Below are positions 1-12,019 of a DNA stretch of 64,000 nucleotides, piece by piece. The DNA is from Amphiura filiformis. Taxonomy: Eukaryota > Echinodermata > Ophiuroidea > Amphilepidida > Amphiuridae. A program made the position numbers and the translations under genes. The DNA lies in assembly GCF_039555335.1 (NCBI RefSeq), contig NC_092628.1, positions 66,667,292-66,731,291 of the forward strand, given 5' to 3'. Under the pieces are notes generated by a model, which was not told where the DNA came from, made no database searches, and saw nothing but the letters and a program-made list of their open reading frames with translations. Positions within the stretch are counted from its first letter, which is position 1. Each line of letters begins with the position of its first letter.

Positions 1-1149
1 TGCGCAGGCCCAAGTTAAGGGAACTAAGTTACAAGATAGAAGCAAATTGTGCAGGCCAAAGGGAACTAAGTTACAAGATAAAAGCAAATTGCACAGGCCA
101 AATGAAACTAAGTTACAAGATAGAAGAAAATTTTAGTTAATTGTGCAGGCCAAAGGGAACTAAGTTACAAGATAGAAGCAAATTCCGCAGGCCAAAGGGG
201 GCTAAGTTAATACAAGATAGAAGCAAATTCCGCAGGCCAAAGGAACTAAGTTACAAGATAGAAGCAAATTGTGCAGGCCAAAGGAACTAAGTCACAAGAT
301 AAAAGCAAATTGCGCACGCCAAAGGGAACTAAGTTACAAGATAGAAGCAAATTGTTTGCTAATTGTGCAGGCCAAAGGGGGCTAAGTTACAAAATAGAAG
401 CAAATTTTAGATAATTGTGCAGGCCAAAGGGGGCTAAGTTACAAAATAGAAGCAAATTCCGCAGGCCAAAGGGAGCAAAGTTACAAGATAGAAGCAAATT
501 GCGCAGGTCAAATGGAACTAAGTTACAAGATAGAAGCAAATTGTGCAGGACAAAGGGGGCTAAGTTACAAAATAGAAGCAAATTGCGCGGGTCCAATGGA
601 ACTAAGTTACAAGATAGAAGCAAATTGCGCAGGCCAAATGGAACTAAGTTACAAGATAGAAGCAAATTGTAGCTAATTGTGCAGGCCAAAGGGGGCTAAG
701 TTACAAAATAGAAGCAAATTTTAAATAATTGTGCAGGCCAAAGGGGGCTAAGTTACAAAATAGAAGCAAATTCCGCAGGCCAAAGGGAGCAAAGTTACAA
801 GATAGAAGCAAATTGCGCAGGTCAAATGGAACTAAGTTACAAGATAGAAGCAAATTGCGCAGGCCAAAGGGGCTAAGTTACAAGATAGAAGCAAATTGTG
901 CAGGCCAAAGGAACTAAGTTACAATATAGAAGCAAATTGCACAGGCCAAAGGAACTAAGTTACAAGATAGAAGCAAATTCCGCAGGCCAAAGGGAGCAAA
1001 GTTACAAGATAGAAGCAAATTGCGCAGGTCAAATGGAACTAAGTTCCGCAGGCCAAAGGGAACTAAGTTACAAGATAGAAGCAAATTGTGCAGGCCAAAG
1101 GGAACTAAGTTACAAGATAAAAGCCAATTCCGCAGGCCAAAGGGGCTAA

Positions 1150-1839
1150 CCTAGCAAACACAAAAACGTTTTAAAAACGTTTTAAATAAGTTATATTTTG
1201 GCTTTTGGTTTAGGTAAAAACGTTTTAATAACATTAAAATGTCGGGTTATATAAAGGTCATGATAACGTTTTAAAACGTTTTGTATGAAAACACACTACA
1301 ACAATATTTTTAAATGTTTTCACAAAATGTTATTGTGAACTATTTTTGCAGACATTTTTGCCAAATATTGTGTCAATACTTAAATAACATTATGTTAAAA
1401 TATTGAACCCAGCAAACACAGAAATGTTCTTAAAATGTTTTTTCAAAACCTTTTAATAACATTTAAATGTCGGGTTATATAAAGGTCATTAAAACGTTTT
1501 AAAACGTTATTGAAAATATTTTGGGCAAACATTTTTCGCAAAATATTTTTTCAACTCCCCAAAATAACATTCTGTTTAGAATGTTTTGTATCAAGTTTTC
1601 AAGAATGTTTTTGGAATGTTATTAAAACGTTTTTATACCCTTTATATAACCCGACATTTAAACGTTTTCTGCAAAACATTTTGTTTGCTGAGCAGTAGAT
1701 TATCAAAAATGTTTTTTAAGATTATTAAAACGTTTTATACTCTTAATATACCCTTTATATAACCCGACATTTAAACGTTTTCTGATAACCTTTTATAACC
1801 TTTTGCGAATGATGTCGAAAACGTTTTGTGTTTGCTGGG
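1150..1839. mobile_element. Palindromic AACGTTTT-rich TIR element, copy 1
   Basis: A 690-bp non-coding element inside the satellite. Its ends are inverted: CCTAGCAAACAC on the left (mutated from CCCAGCAAACAC) and GTGTTTGCTGGG on the right. The interior is rich in AAAACGTTTT and carries the inverted pair TCGGGTTATATAAAGG / CCTTTATATAACCCGA. The satellite target reads CTAA|element|AAGTT, consistent with a 2-bp AA duplication. A second set of ends, CCCAGCAAACAC near 1408 and GTTTGCTGAG near 1683, suggests a related element nested inside. No transposase is present, so it is non-autonomous. Confidence 0.8.
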
Positions 1840-3649
1840 AAGTTACAAGATAGAAGGCAAATTGCGCAGGCCCAAGTTAAGGGAACTAAGTTACAAGATA
1901 GAAGCAAATTGCGCAGGAACAAGGGAACTAAGTTACAAGATAAAAGCAAATTGCGCAGGCCAAATGAAACTAAGTTACAAGATAGAAGAAAATTTTAGAT
2001 AATTGTGCAGGCCAAAGGGGGCTAAGTTACAAAATAGAAGCAAATTCCGCAGGCCAAAGGGAGCAAAGTTACAAGATAGAAGCAAATTGCGCAGGTCAAA
2101 TGGAACTAAGTTTCAAGATAGAAGCAAATTGCGCAGGCCAAAGGGGGCTAAGTTACAAGATAGAAGCAAATTGTGCAGGCCAAAGGGAACTAAGTTACAA
2201 TATAGAAGCAAATTGCACAGGCCAAAGGGAACTAAGTTACAAGATAGAAGCAAATTCCGCAGGGAGCAAAGTTACAAGATAGAAGCGAATTGCGCAGGTC
2301 AAATGGAAATAAGTTACAAGATAGAAGCAAATTGCGCAGGCCAAAGGGAACTAAGTTACAAAATAGAAGCAAATTCCGCAGGCCAAAGGAACTAAGTTAC
2401 AAGATAGAAGCAAATTGTGCAGGCCAAAGGGAACTAAGTTACAAGATAAAAGCCAATTGCGCAGGCCAAAGGGGGCTAAGTTACAAGATAGAAGCAAATT
2501 GCGCAGGCCCAAGTTAATGGAACTAAGTTACAAGATAGAAGCAAATTGTGCAGGCCAAAGGGAACTAAGTTACAAGATAAAAGCAAATTGCGCAGGCCAA
2601 ATGAAACTAAGTTACAAGATAGAAGAAAATTTTAGTTAATTGTGCAGGCCAAAGGGGCTAAGTTACAAAATAGAAGCAAATTCCGCAGGCCAAAGGGGGC
2701 TAAGTTAATACAAAATAGAAGCAAATTCCGCAGGCCAAAGGGAACTAAGTTACAAGATAGAAGCAAATTGTGCAGGCCAAAGGGAACTAAGTCACAAGAT
2801 AAAAGCAAATTGCGCACGCCAAAGGGAACTAAGTTACAAGATAGAAGCAAATTGTTTGCTAATTGTGCAGGCCAAAGGGGCTAAGTTACAAAATAGAAGC
2901 AAATTTTAGATAATTGTGCAGGCCAAAGGGGCTAAGTTACAAAATAGAAGCAAATTCTGCAGGCCAAAGGGAGCAAAGTTACAAGATAGAAGCAAATTGC
3001 GCAGGTCAAATGGAACTAAGTTACAAGATAGAAGCAAATTGTGCAGGACAAAGGGGGGCTAAGTTACAAAATAGAAGCAAATTGCGCGGGTCCAATGGAA
3101 CTAAGTTACAAGATAGAAGCAAATTGCGCAGGCCAAATGGAACTAAGTTACAAGATAGAAGCAAATTGTAGCTAATTGTGCAGGCCAAAGGGGGCTAAGT
3201 TACAAAATAGAAGCAAATTTTAAATAATTGTGCAGGCCAAAGGGGGCTAAGTTACAAAATAGAAGCAAATTCCGCAGGCCAAAGGAGCAAAGTTACAAGA
3301 TAGAAGCAAATTGCGCAGGTCAAATGGAACTAAGTTACAAGATAGAAGCAAATTGCGCAGGCCAAAGGGGCTAAGTTACAAGATAGAAGCAAATTGTGCA
3401 GGCCAAAGGGAACTAAGTTACAATATAGAAGCAAATTGCACAGGCCAAAGGGAACTAAGTTACAAGATAGAAGCAAATTCCGCAGGCCAAAGGGAGCAAA
3501 GTTACAAGATAGAAGCAAATTGCGCAGGTCAAATGGAACTAAGTTCCGCAGGCCAAAGGGAACTAAGTTACAAGATAGAAGCAAATTGTGCAGGCCAAAG
3601 GGAACTAAGTTACAAGATAAAAGCCAATTCCGCAGGCCAAAGGGGCTAA
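1150..3649. repeat. 2.5-kb higher-order unit, copy 1 (transposon plus satellite)
   Basis: This unit runs from one palindromic transposon copy to the start of the next: about 690 bp of transposon followed by about 1.8 kb of 42-bp monomers in a fixed order of variants. The same order of monomer variants recurs in the next unit (3650-6164). The stretches at 387-689 and 5397-5699 are also nearly identical, 5010 bp apart. The composite was therefore amplified as a block after the transposon inserted. Flanks at each transposon copy use the same site within the monomer (CTAA/GTT), which fits one insertion and later duplication. Confidence 0.85.
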
Positions 3650-4340
3650 CCTAGCAAACACAAAAACGTTTTAAAAACGTTTTAAATAAGTTATATTTTG
3701 GCTTTTGGTTTAGGTAAAAACGTTTTAATAACATTAAAATGTCGGGTTATATAAAGGTCATGATAACGTTTTAAAACGTTTTGTATGAAAACACACTACA
3801 ACAATATTTTTAAATGTTTTCACAAAATGTTATTGTGAACTATTTTTGCAAACATTTTTGCCAAATATTGTGTCAATACTTAAATAACATTATGTTAAAA
3901 TATTGAACCCAGCAAACACAGAAATGTTCTTAAAATGTTTTTTTCAAAACCTTTTAATAACATTTAAATGTCGGGTTATATAAAGGTCATTAAAACGTTT
4001 TTAAAACGTTATTGAAAATATTTTGGGCAAACATTTTCGCAAAATATTTTTTCAACTCCCCAAAATAACATTCTGTTTAGAATGTTTTGTATCAAGTTTT
4101 CAAGAATGTTTTTGGAATGTTATTAAAACGTTTTTATACCCTTTATATAACCCGACATTTAAACGTTTTCTGCAAAACATTTTTGTTTGCTGAGCAGTAG
4201 ATTATCAAAAATGTTTTTAAGATTATTAAAACGTTTTATACTCTTAATATACCCTTTATATAACCCGACATTTAAACGTTTTCTGATAACCTTTTATAAC
4301 CTTTTGCGAATGATGTCGAAAACGTTTTGTGTTTGCTGGG
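3650..4340. mobile_element. Palindromic AACGTTTT-rich TIR element, copy 2
   Basis: This copy is nearly identical to the one at 1150-1839, including the degenerate left end CCTAGC and the nested inner ends. The shared end mutation shows it arose by segmental duplication rather than by independent transposition. Confidence 0.8.
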
Positions 4341-6164
4341 AAGTTACAAGATAGAAGGCAAATTGCGCAGGCCCAAGTTAAGGGAACTAAGTTACAAGAT
4401 AGAAGCAAATTGCGCAGGAACAAGGGAACTAAGTTACAAGATAAAAGCAAATTGCGCAGGCCAAATGAAACTAAGTTACAAGATAGAAGAAAATTGTACA
4501 TAATTGTGCAGGCCAAAGGGGCTAAGTTACAAAATAGAAGCAAATTCCGCAGGCCAAAGGGAGCAAAGTTACAAGATAGAAGCAAATTGCGCAGGTCAAA
4601 TGGAACTAAGTTTCAAGATAGAAGCAAATTGCGCAGGCCAAAGGGGGCTAAGTTACAAGATAGAAGCAAATTGTGCAGGCCAAAGGAACTAAGTTACAAT
4701 ATAGAAGCAAATTGCACAGGCCAAAAGGAACTAAGTTACAAGATAGAAGCAAATTCCGCAGGGAGCAAAGTTACAAGATAGAAGCAAATTGCGCAGGTCA
4801 AATGGAAATAAGTTACAAGATAGAAGCAAATTGCGCAGGCCAAAGGGGCCAAAGGGAACTAAGTTACAAAATAGAAGCAAATTCCGCAGGCCAAAGGGAA
4901 CTAAGTTACAAGATAGAAGCAAATTGTGCAGGCCAAAGGGAACTAAGTTACAAGATAAAAGCCAATTCCGCAGGCCAAAGGGGGCTAAGTTACAAGATAG
5001 AAGCAAATTGCGCAGGCCCAAGTTAAGGGAACTAAGTTACAAGATAGAAGCAAATTGTGCAGGAACAAGGGAACTAAGTTACAAGATAAAAGCAAATTGC
5101 GCAGGCCAAATGAAACTAAGTTACAAGATAGAAGAAAATTTTAGTTAATTGTGCAGGCCAAAGGGGGCTAAGTTACAAAATAGAAGCAAATTCCGCAGGC
5201 CAAAGGGGGCTAAGTTAATACAAAATAGAAGCAAATTCCGCAGGCCAAAGGGAACTAAGTTACAAGATAGAAGCAAATTGTGCAGGCCAAAGGGAACTAA
5301 GTCACAAGATAAAAGCAAATTGCGCACGCCAAAGGGAACTAAGTTACAAGATAGAAGCAAATTGTTTGCTAATTGTGCAGGCCAAAGGGGGCTAAGTTAC
5401 AAAATAGAAGCAAATTTTAGATAATTGTGCAGGCCAAAGGGGGCTAAGTTACAAAATAGAAGCAAATTCCGCAGGCCAAAGGGAGCAAAGTTACAAGATA
5501 GAAGCAAATTGCGCAGGTCAAATGGAACTAAGTTACAAGATAGAAGCAAATTGTGCAGGACAAAGGGGGCTAAGTTACAAAATAGAAGCAAATTGCGCGG
5601 GTCCAATGGAACTAAGTTACAAGATAGAAGCAAATTGCGCAGGCCAAATGGAACTAAGTTACAAGATAGAAGCAAATTGTAGCTAATTGTGCAGGCCAAA
5701 GGGGGCTAAGTTACAAAATAGAAGCAAATTTTAAATAATTGTGCAGGCCAAAGGGGGGGATAAGTTACAAAATAGAAGCAAATTCCGCAGGCCAAAGGGA
5801 GCAAAGTTACAAGATAGAAGCAAATTGCGCAGGTCAAATGGAACTAAGTTACAAGATAGAAGCAAATTGCGCAGGCCAAAGGGGGCTAAGTTACAAGATA
5901 GAAGCAAATTGTGCAGGCCAAAGGGAACTAAGTTACAATATAGAAGCAAATTGCACAGGCCAAAGGGAACTAAGTTACAAGATAGAAGCAAATTCCGCAG
6001 GCCAAAGGGAGCAAAGTTACAAGATAGAAGCAAATTGCGCAGGTCAAATGGAACTAAGTTCCGCAGGCCAAAGGGAACTAAGTTACAAGATAGAAGCAAA
6101 TTGTGCAGGCCAAAGGGAACTAAGTTACAAGATAAAAGCCAATTCCGCAGGCCAAAGGGGCTAA
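3650..6164. repeat. 2.5-kb higher-order unit, copy 2
   Basis: This is the second composite unit, about 2515 bp, with the same monomer order as 1150-3649 apart from small indels. A third, shorter derivative begins at 6165 and a fourth at 7863, where internal deletions shorten both the transposon and the satellite part. Confidence 0.8.
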
Positions 6165-6855
6165 CCTAGCAAACACAAAAACGTTTTAAAAACGTTTTAA
6201 ATAAGTTATATTTTGGCTTTTGGTTTAGGTAAAACGTTTTAATAACATTAAAATGTCGGGTTATATAAAGGTCATGATAACGTTTTAAAACGTTTTGTAT
6301 GAAAACACACTACAACAATATTTTTAAATGTTTTCACAAAATGTTATTGTGAACTATTTTTGCAAACATTTTTGCCAAATATTGTGTCAATACTTAAATA
6401 ACATTATGTTAAAATATTGAACCCAGCAAACACAGAAATGTTCTTAAAATGTTTTTTCAAAACCTTTAATAACATTTAAATGTCGGGTTATATAAAGGTC
6501 ATTAAAACGTTTTTAAAACGTTATTGAAAATATTTTGGGCAAACATTTTTCGCAAAATATTTTTTCAACTCCCAAAATAACATTCTGTTTAGAATGTTTT
6601 GTATCAAGTTTTCAAGAATGTTTTTGGAATGTTATTAAAACGTTTTTATACCCTTTATATAACCCGACATTTAAACGTTTTCTGCAAAACATTTTTGTTT
6701 GCTGAGCAGTAGATTATCAAAAAAATGTTTTTTAAGATTATTAAAACGTTTTATACTCTTAATATACCCTTTATATAACCCGACATTTAAACGTTTTCTG
6801 ACAACCTTTTATAACTTTTTGCGAATGATGTCGAAAACGTTTTGTGTTTGCTGGG
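6165..6855. mobile_element. Palindromic AACGTTTT-rich TIR element, copy 3
   Basis: This copy has the same length and the same left-end mutation as copies 1 and 2, with the same AA flanks and right end GTTTGCTGGG. Only scattered substitutions and single-base indels separate the three. Confidence 0.8.
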
Positions 6856-7862
6856 AAGTTACAAGATAGAAGGCAAATTGCGCAGGCCCAGTTAATGGAA
6901 CTAAGTTACAAGATAGAAGCAAATTGCGCAGGAACAAGGGAACTAAGTTACAAGATAAAAGCAAATTGCGCAGGCCAAATGAAACTAAGTTACAAGATAG
7001 AAGAAAATTTTAGTTAATTGTGCAGGCCAAAGGGGGCTAAGTTACAAAATAGAAGCAAATTCTGCAGGCCAAAGGGGGCTAAGTTACAAGATAGAAGCAA
7101 ATTGCGCAGGCCAAAGGGAACTAAGTTACAAGATAGAAGCAAATTGCGCAGGCCAAAGGGGGCTAAGTTAATACAAAATAGAAGCAAATTCCGCAGGCCA
7201 AAGGGAACTAAGTTACAAGATAGAAGCAAATTGTGCAGGCCAAAGGGATCTAAGTCACAAGATAAAAGCAAATTGCGCACGCCAAAGGGAACTAAGTTAC
7301 AAGATAGAAGCAAATTGCGCAGGCCAAAGGGGCTAAGTTAATACAAAATAGAAGCAAATTCCGCAGGCCAAAGGAACTAAGTTACAAGATAGAAGCAAAT
7401 TGTGCAGGCCAAAGGAACTAAGTTACAAGATAGAAGCAAATTGTAGCTAATTGTGCAGGCCAAAGGGGCTAAGTTACAAAATAGAAGCAAATTGCGCAGG
7501 TCCAATGGAACTAAGTTACAAGATAGAAGCAAATTGCGCAGGAACAAGGAACTAAGTTACAAGATAAAAGCAAAATGCGCAGGCCAAATGGAACTAAGTT
7601 ACAAGATAGAAGCAAATTGTAGCTAATTGTGCAGGCCAAAGGGGGCTAAGTTACAAAATAGAAGCAAATTCCGTAGGCCAAATGGAACTAAGTTACAAGA
7701 TAGAAGCAAATTGCTCCGGCCCAAGTTAAGGGAACTATTACTAGATAGAAGCAAATTGTGCAGGAACACGGGAACTAAGTTACAAGATAAAAGCAAATTG
7801 CGCAGGCCCAAAGGAAGTAAGTTACAAGATAAAAGCAAATTGTCCATGCCCAAGGGAACTAA

Positions 7863-8219
7863 CCCAGCAAACACAAAAATGTTTCAAAACGTTTTAAACA
7901 TGTCATACTTTGGGTTTTGGTTTGGTTAAAAACGTTTTAATAACATTAAATGTCGGGTTATATAAAATGGAAACGTTTTCAAGAATGTTTTTGGAATGTT
8001 ATTAAAACGTTTTTATACCCTTTATATAACCCGACATTTAAACGTTTTCTGCAAAACATTTTTGTTTGCTGAGCAGTAGATTATCAAAAATGTTTTTAAG
8101 ATTATTAAAACGTTTTATACTCTTAATATACCCTTTATATAACCCGACATTTAAACGTTTTCTGACAACCTTTTATAACCTTTTGCGAATGATGTCGAAA
8201 ACGTTTTGTGTTTGCTGGG
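7863..8219. mobile_element. Shortened, chimeric TIR element, copy 4
   Basis: A 357-bp copy. Its left half has an intact CCCAGCAAACAC end and ATGTTTCAAAACG text like copy 5. Its right half (from about 7978) matches the right half of copies 1-3. The join fits unequal recombination between two element types within the array. AA flanks are kept on both sides. Confidence 0.75.
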
Positions 8220-9265
8220 AAGTTACAAGATAGAAGGCAAATTGCGCAGGCCCAAGTTAAGGGAACTAAGTTACAAGATAGAAGCAAATTGCGCAGGAAC
8301 AAGGGAACTAAGTTACAAGATAAAAGCAAATTGCGCAGGCCAAATGAAACTAAGTTACAAGATAGAAGAAAATTTTAGTTAATTGTGCAGGCCAAAGGGG
8401 CCTAAGTTACAAACTAGAAGCAAATTCCGCAGGCCAAAGGGGGCTAAGTTACAAGATAGAAGCAAATTGCGCAGGCCAAAGGGAACTAAGTTACAAGATA
8501 GAAGCAAATTGCGCACGCCAAAGGGGGCTAAGTTAATACAAAATAGAAGCAAATTCCGCAGGCCAAAGGGAACTAAGTTACAAGATAGAAGCAAATTGTG
8601 CAGGCCAAAGGGAACTAAGTTACAAGATAAAAGCAAATTGCGCACGCCAAAGGGAACTAAGTTACAAGATAGAAGCAAATTGCGCAGGCCAAAGGGGGCT
8701 AAGTTAATACAAAATAGAAGCAAATTCCGCAGGCCAAAGGGAACTAAGTTACAAGATAGAAGCAAATTGTGCAGGCCAAAGGGAACTAAGTTACAAGATA
8801 GAAGCAAATTGTAGCTAATTGTGCAGGCCAAAGGGGGCTAAGTTACAAAATAGAAGCAAATTGCGCAGGTCCAATGGAACTAAGTTACAAGATAGAAGCA
8901 AATTGCGCAGGCACTAAGTTACAAGATAAAAGCAAAATGCGCAGGCCAAAGGGAACTAAGTTACAAGATAGAAGCAAATTGCGCAGGCCAAATGGAACTA
9001 AGTTACAAGATAGAAGCAAATTGTAGCTAATTGTGCAGGCCAAAGGGGGCTAAGTTACAAAATAGAAGCAAATTCCGTAGGCCAAATGGAACTAAGTTAC
9101 AAGATAGAAGCAAATTGCTCCGGCCCAAGTTTAGGGAACTATTACTAGATAGAAGCAAATTGTGCAGGAACAAGGGAACTAAGTTACAAGATAAAAGCAA
9201 ATTGCGCAGGCCCAAAGGAAGTAAGTTACAAGATAAAAGCAAATTGTCCATGCCCAAGGAACTAA

Positions 9266-9617
9266 CCCAGCAAACACAAAATGTTTCAAAACGTTTTAAA
9301 CATGTCATACTTTGGGTTTTGGTTTGGTTAAAAACGTTTTAATAACATTAAATGTCGGGTTATATAAAATGGAAACGTTTTACAACGTTTTGTATGAAGC
9401 ACACAACAATTTGAAAATGTTTTAAAAATGTTAATATAAAATATTTTTTTCAAATTTTTTTACATTTCAACACTTATACATAACATTTATTTGTCAGAAT
9501 ATTTGCAGTAGGTTATCAACAAATGTTTTTGAATGTTATGAAAATGTTATTTGAATGTTTTCTGGCAATCTTTTCTAAGCTTTTGCGAATGATGTCGAAA
9601 ACGTTTTGTTTGCTGGG
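9266..9617. mobile_element. Shorter TIR element, copy 5
   Basis: A 352-bp element with ends CCCAGCAAACAC and GTTTGCTGGG and AA on both flanks. Its interior differs from copies 1-3 and it lacks the nested inner element, so it may be closer to the basic form. It lies at the array edge, where the following monomers are degenerate. Confidence 0.75.
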
Positions 9618-10092
9618 AAGTTACCAGATGGAAATAAATTGCTCCGGCCTAAGGGAACTAAGTTACACGATAGAAGCAAATTGCTCCGGCCAAAGGGAAC
9701 TAAGTTGAAAGATAATAAGCAAATTGCTTCGGCAAAAGGGAAAATTTTTGCTTCGGCCAAAGGGAACTAAGTTACAAGATAGAAGCAAATTGCTCTGGCC
9801 TAATGGAACTAAGTTACAAGATAAAAGCAAATTGTTCCGGCCAAAGGAACTAGGTTACAAGATAGAAGCAAATTGCTCAGGCTCAGGGAACTTAGTTACA
9901 AGAGCAAATTCCCAAGGTCAAATACATTCAAACAAGAACTAAACAAGAACTAGTCAGGCTGAGATGTCGATCCGAAATAAAACCTGTCTCTTCTATTTAT
10001 TCAATTTCTTGACACGATACTGCTACCCCCCAATTAAATTTTTTTTTAATGTTTTGAAATATTGAAATTTAAATTTAATATTATTATCTTAA

Positions 10093-10420
10093 AAGGGCAT
10101 TTCGTGATCCACAGCCTCAACCCCCCACTTTTCTTATAACAAGTTAAGATTTTTATATACCTCTGTCTACATAATGTTTATGTACAAAAATTCTTGCAGA
10201 TTAATTCGTTTAGCAAAGATATCTTGAATTTGAATTTCGTTCTGGTATACCAGAACGAAATTACAATACATTGTCTGTGGAGCAGTGTACACAAGATAAT
10301 CATATGCATAACTCGCAAACGCAAAATCGGAATCAAATGAAATTTTGGGAATAAGCTTTTTTCGTGGATATCTACTGAAAAATGTCATAAAAGAGGATGC
10401 TAGGATCACGAAATACTCCT
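10093..10420. mobile_element. TTAA-flanked MITE with perfect inner palindrome
   Basis: A 328-bp non-coding element between two TTAA sites (10089-10092 and 10421-10424). The ends are imperfect inverted repeats: AAGGGCATTTCGTGATCC on the left, and GGATCACGAAATACTCC read on the plus strand at the right. TTAA duplication with short inverted ends is typical of piggyBac-like elements. The interior has a perfect 30-bp palindrome at 10233-10262, centred on TTCTGGTATACCAGAA. Confidence 0.7.
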
Positions 10421-10746
10421 TTAACCTATATAGCTATCGTTTTAGCTCTGTTCTTTACAAAATCGTGAAGAATAGCGCTATAGTCTGGCTCAACAATACA
10501 ATTCATGTATGAAAACAATATCTGTGATGAAAATGATTGGTACCCATCAGTTTCCAGTGATTATGGACAGACTACCACATCTCATTGCAAGTGATAAGAT
10601 CCTCCTAATTTGTAGTTTAATTATATAACAAAAGGCCTTACAACTATAAATTCTATTCTAATTATTTGAGTGGATCCAATTTTACATTAATTTTATGAAT
10701 TATAGCACCAATGTGCCAAACTGTGATGCAATCCGTATGCCAAATT

Positions 10747-11799
10747 TCAGAATTTAAAAAGCGACTTCAGACAATCTTTATAGTGTTGATATTGCAAAGT
10801 GTAAATGAAAGGATTGCACACAGAATTCAACATTGCCAAAATAATCACAAAACTGTGTAAAACACCTCCAAAATTGATGTATCCTCCTAAATTGAACTGA
10901 AGAAACAAAAGCTGATCTGGAGCCCAACAAATAACGTACACCAGAAACACAAATGCAAGAGTCTTAGTTACGTTTCGAGTCGGCTTCTTTGGCAATTTTG
11001 TAGGGGCAGATGCTGTTGTCTGGGTTGTTGAATCCTCATCTGGATTACTAGCAGATTGTCGAGCTGTGCTGCTCCTTATTGATGAACCAACACACTTGCT
11101 TTGCTGTCGAATTTTAAAAGCGATTCTTGTGAAACAAAATGCCATAGTTATGCAGGGGATGAAAAAGTTCCACAGAAACAGTGCCACGCCAGTCGCTGCT
11201 TGTATTCTTGCGTTCGGATACAAGAAAATACACTTGCCATCTTGTATTGTATATTGTGTAAATGCCAAAATCATTTCGAGCAATGGAGCAAAAAGCCACA
11301 CCATAGCTATGAATATAATGGTCATCTTCTTCCGCGCGAATTTTTTTCTGTACCATGTGGAATGCAAAACAGCTATGTACCTTTCCAATGAAATGGCTAC
11401 CAAATTGAATGTGGAAATGGCGAACATGACAAACATAGATGTGCGATGGTACCAGATGACGCAGAATAGATAACCCAGAACAAAAATTGAAGGAGGTTTT
11501 GGGGGAAATAACTCCAAAAATGTCGTCGTGATGAGAACAAGAGACGCCAGAAGGTCAATAACAGCTTGTGACACAATCAGTCTGTTGGTAGAGTTCTGCT
11601 GATCAGAAGAGCGCATTTTGTCAATGACGAGGCAGACGCTAGAATTGCCCAGAAAACCGATTATTCCAATAAATATTTTTGTCGATGCTAGTGATATCTC
11701 AGCAACTGTCTTGGGAGAGAACTCTAGGCCTGGTGCTAAAGTTGAAACATTTGACTCTGTGTGAGAAAATTGGGCTTGTGTAGTTGATAGTGATGACAT
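10747..11799 (-). CDS. Rhodopsin-class G-protein-coupled receptor, single exon
   Basis: An intronless ORF of 350 residues encoding a seven-pass plasma-membrane receptor. Visible marks: short N-terminus with an N-glycosylation site (N17-V-S); TM1 with G51-N52; TM2 with D82; ERY (139-141) in place of DRY at the end of TM3; C113 and C190 as the likely extracellular disulphide; TM6 with C281-W282-A283-P284; TM7 with N319-P-F-I-Y323. The third intracellular loop is Ser/Thr-rich (about 230-265). The cytoplasmic tail is short. TM6-TM7 look like peptide-receptor types, but I cannot name the ligand; TM3 has no aspartate at the amine-binding place. Single-exon receptors of this kind are often expanded in marine invertebrates. 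The start is the first Met, followed by a plausible extracellular tail. No neighbour informs its role. Confidence 0.88.
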   Translation of the reverse strand: MSSLSTTQAQFSHTESNVSTLAPGLEFSPKTVAEISLASTKIFIGIIGFLGNSSVCLVIDKMRSSDQQNSTNRLIVSQAVIDLLASLVLITTTFLELFPPKPPSIFVLGYLFCVIWYHRTSMFVMFAISTFNLVAISLERYIAVLHSTWYRKKFARKKMTIIFIAMVWLFAPLLEMILAFTQYTIQDGKCIFLYPNARIQAATGVALFLWNFFIPCITMAFCFTRIAFKIRQQSKCVGSSIRSSTARQSASNPDEDSTTQTTASAPTKLPKKPTRNVTKTLAFVFLVYVICWAPDQLLFLQFNLGGYINFGGVLHSFVIILAMLNSVCNPFIYTLQYQHYKDCLKSLFKF

Positions 11800-12019
11800 T
11801 ATTTCGACAAAGAAAAATTAAACGAGATTAGCCTAAGGTTATAATAGACAATTGACATGATAAGGTAGGTGCCATGAAGTTATATGAATCTAATATAGGC
11901 GGCCCTACATAAAGAAAAATCATCCGCTCGAAGAAATGATAGAGCATTAGGTTGAGTTCTTTCAGTTTGGATCAAACTTAATGCCGACTGATTAATTCAT
12001 CCAAGGCAAAGGGAAAATA

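Larger units (their letters stand above)
1..9955. repeat. 42-bp tandem satellite array
   Basis: About 10 kb of head-to-tail copies of a 42-bp unit, running off the left edge of the window. A unit contains GTTACAAGATAGAAGCAAAT followed by a variable TGCGCAGGCCAAAGGGAACT-like half. Monomer variants include GGGGGCT for GGAACT, CCGCAGG for GCGCAGG, AAATGG for AAAGGG, and short spacers such as TTTTAGATAA. Because 42 is a multiple of 3 and the unit has few stops, both strands stay open in several frames for 60-150 codons, giving a 14-residue periodic string (CRPKGTKLQDRSKL). I take these as satellite by-products, not genes: they have no splice signals, no domain, and are open on both strands. After about 9620 the monomers become divergent (GCTCCGGCC variants), as expected at an array edge. 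Five transposon copies interrupt the array. Confidence 0.95.

Noticed and set aside
415..6169. Many 60-150 codon ORFs encoding CRPKGTKLQDRSKL-type repeats
   Set aside because: They are frames of the 42-bp satellite, open on both strands because the unit is a multiple of three. No promoter, splice or domain evidence.
1..9955. CRISPR-like array
   Set aside because: Contiguous 42-bp monomers without unique spacers, in a eukaryotic genome.
11066..11473. 135-codon plus-strand ORF
   Set aside because: Antisense shadow of the intact GPCR gene.
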